Shown here: piece by piece, positions 63,201-64,000 of the stretch
Numbering within the stretch: the first letter of the stretch is position 1
Layout of the letters: every line of letters begins with the position of its first letter
Source: Streptococcus pneumoniae
Lineage (GTDB): Bacteria; Bacillota; Bacilli; Lactobacillales; Streptococcaceae
Length of the DNA: 64,000 nt
Assembly: GCF_001113365.1 (NCBI RefSeq)
Contig: NZ_CKYA01000008.1
Span: forward strand, 1-64,000
Direction: 5' to 3'
Notes under the pieces: generated by a model
The model's input: only the letters and a program-made list of their open reading frames with translations
Databases searched by the model: none
Told to the model about the DNA's origin: nothing
Position numbers and translations under genes: made by a program

Positions 63201-64000
63201 CTATTGAATATGATTAGCTAAATCTTCCTGAGCTTTTTTATTTGACTCAGCTTTTTCTTTTAGCCATTTGTCATAGAGTTCCTGGTACTGTTTCGCAGTT
63301 ACCGGCTCTTTTTGCAGTTCAACATATTTGTAGTTATCAGCATCTCCCTTATGACCAACGAACGAGAAGGCTCCTGTGAACGGTACAGTCTTACGGAAGA
63401 TTGGGTTAGCTCCACCACTTTGAACTGGTAGGAAGAGGGCGCTGTCAGTCAACCAAGCTTGAACTTCAGCAAATTTTTCATAACGAGCCTGAGTATTTTC
63501 AACTTCGCTATCTGCTTCATCTAGTAACTTTTTGTAAGCAGAAAGTCCAATTTTTTCTTTTACTTCATTATCTTTTCCAGCAGTCAAACCAATATTGTTA
63601 AGCTGAGAACCTGACTCTGGATCCAAGAGATCAAGATAAGTTTTCGGATCTGAGTAATCTCCGCTCCAACCCGAAATATCAATGTCATAATCCTTTTGTT
63701 CAGCTGTATCTGCAAAGAATGTAGCTTGATCCTTCTCGTCTGGAGAAAGTTGAATCACGTCAATCACAACGTTGTCCGCCCCAAGGGTTTCTTCCACTGT
63801 CTGCTTAAAGGAACTTGCTTGTTGTACATCTAACTTGGCCGTCTGGTCAACTGGCATATCCAAATGAATTGGGAAAGTCACGCCTTCTGCTTGCAAGGTT
63901 TCTTTAGCTTTAGCAAATGCTGCCTTGGCTTTTTCAGCATTCAAAAAGGCAGGTTGCGCATCATTCAAATTGATATTCGACCACTCTGTACCATAGTTAA
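63201..64000 (-). CDS. AliA/AliB-like oligopeptide-binding lipoprotein, C-terminal part (runs off window)
   Basis: The frame is open to the right edge (reads NYGTEWSNINLNDAQPAFL at the edge), about 266 residues visible. It is a family 5 solute-binding protein: FPIHLDMPVDQTAKLDVQQASSFKQTVEE, DYDIDISGWSGDYSDPKTYLDLLDPESGSQLNNIGL and the closing region are typical of the pneumococcal AliA/AliB/AmiA peptide-binding lipoproteins of the Ami permease. Which of these, or a further Ali paralogue, cannot be told from the C-terminal portion. The Ami system also imports PhrA-type peptides. Confidence 0.9.
   Translation of the reverse strand, partial: NYGTEWSNINLNDAQPAFLNAEKAKAAFAKAKETLQAEGVTFPIHLDMPVDQTAKLDVQQASSFKQTVEETLGADNVVIDVIQLSPDEKDQATFFADTAEQKDYDIDISGWSGDYSDPKTYLDLLDPESGSQLNNIGLTAGKDNEVKEKIGLSAYKKLLDEADSEVENTQARYEKFAEVQAWLTDSALFLPVQSGGANPIFRKTVPFTGAFSFVGHKGDADNYKYVELQKEPVTAKQYQELYDKWLKEKAESNKKAQEDLANHIQ

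Overview
The window is chromosomal DNA of a mitis-group Streptococcus, most likely S. mitis or S. pseudopneumoniae rather than S. pneumoniae. Evidence: pneumococcus-type gene order (cinA-recA-dinF-lytA; murA-epuA-endA; rnmV/ksgA/rsgA/rpe), BOX repeats, TprA/PhrA quorum sensing, a SigX cin-box, YSIRK surface proteins, and a 316-residue LytA that lacks the two residues normally present in the 318-residue pneumococcal enzyme. Most genes are on the minus strand.

Layout. 1-1163: a minus-strand operon of a SLATT-like membrane protein, an unknown 202-residue protein and the start of a MazF/PemK-like toxin. 1478-5005: a YSIRK surface protein with a tandem 75-residue repeat and an unusual C-terminus. 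5500-6700: a compact accessory island holding two candidate small RNAs and a PBECR4-like (nuclease-fold) protein that starts with TTG directly behind an RNA terminator; this resembles an RNA-antitoxin/protein-toxin arrangement. 7232-14580: lytA, dinF, recA, cinA, lytR, an acetyltransferase and tsaE. 15590-20595: TprA/PhrA followed by a lactococcin-972-like bacteriocin, its integral membrane partner, an ABC ATPase and a small third protein. 21104-29189: ndk, rpoC, rpoB. 29613: tRNA-Cys. 29872-48876: housekeeping genes (CNNM protein, endA, epuA, murA, sepM, coaD, rsmD, asnA, TMBIM protein, TrmH, acylphosphatase, yidC, pflA, lysA, purR, cbf1, rmuC, thiN, rpe, rsgA, ksgA). 49109-53254: a second, paralogous copy of the bacteriocin-associated cassette without a visible bacteriocin, with its own PlcR/TprA-like regulator, inserted between ksgA and rnmV. 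53326-54659: rnmV, tatD. 54961-62790: a 2609-residue LPXTG adhesin whose promoter carries a run of ten G between -35 and -10. 63201-64000: the C-terminal part of an oligopeptide-binding lipoprotein.

Recurring themes: BOX elements (six, from intact A-B-B-B-C to remnants, one supplying the C-terminus of a gene); a recurrent terminator hairpin built on ACGCATAATATCAA; and five genes in which TGnTATAAT lies only 6-7 nt before ATG with no Shine-Dalgarno, suggesting leaderless mRNAs. All family assignments come from reading the protein sequences; no database search was run.
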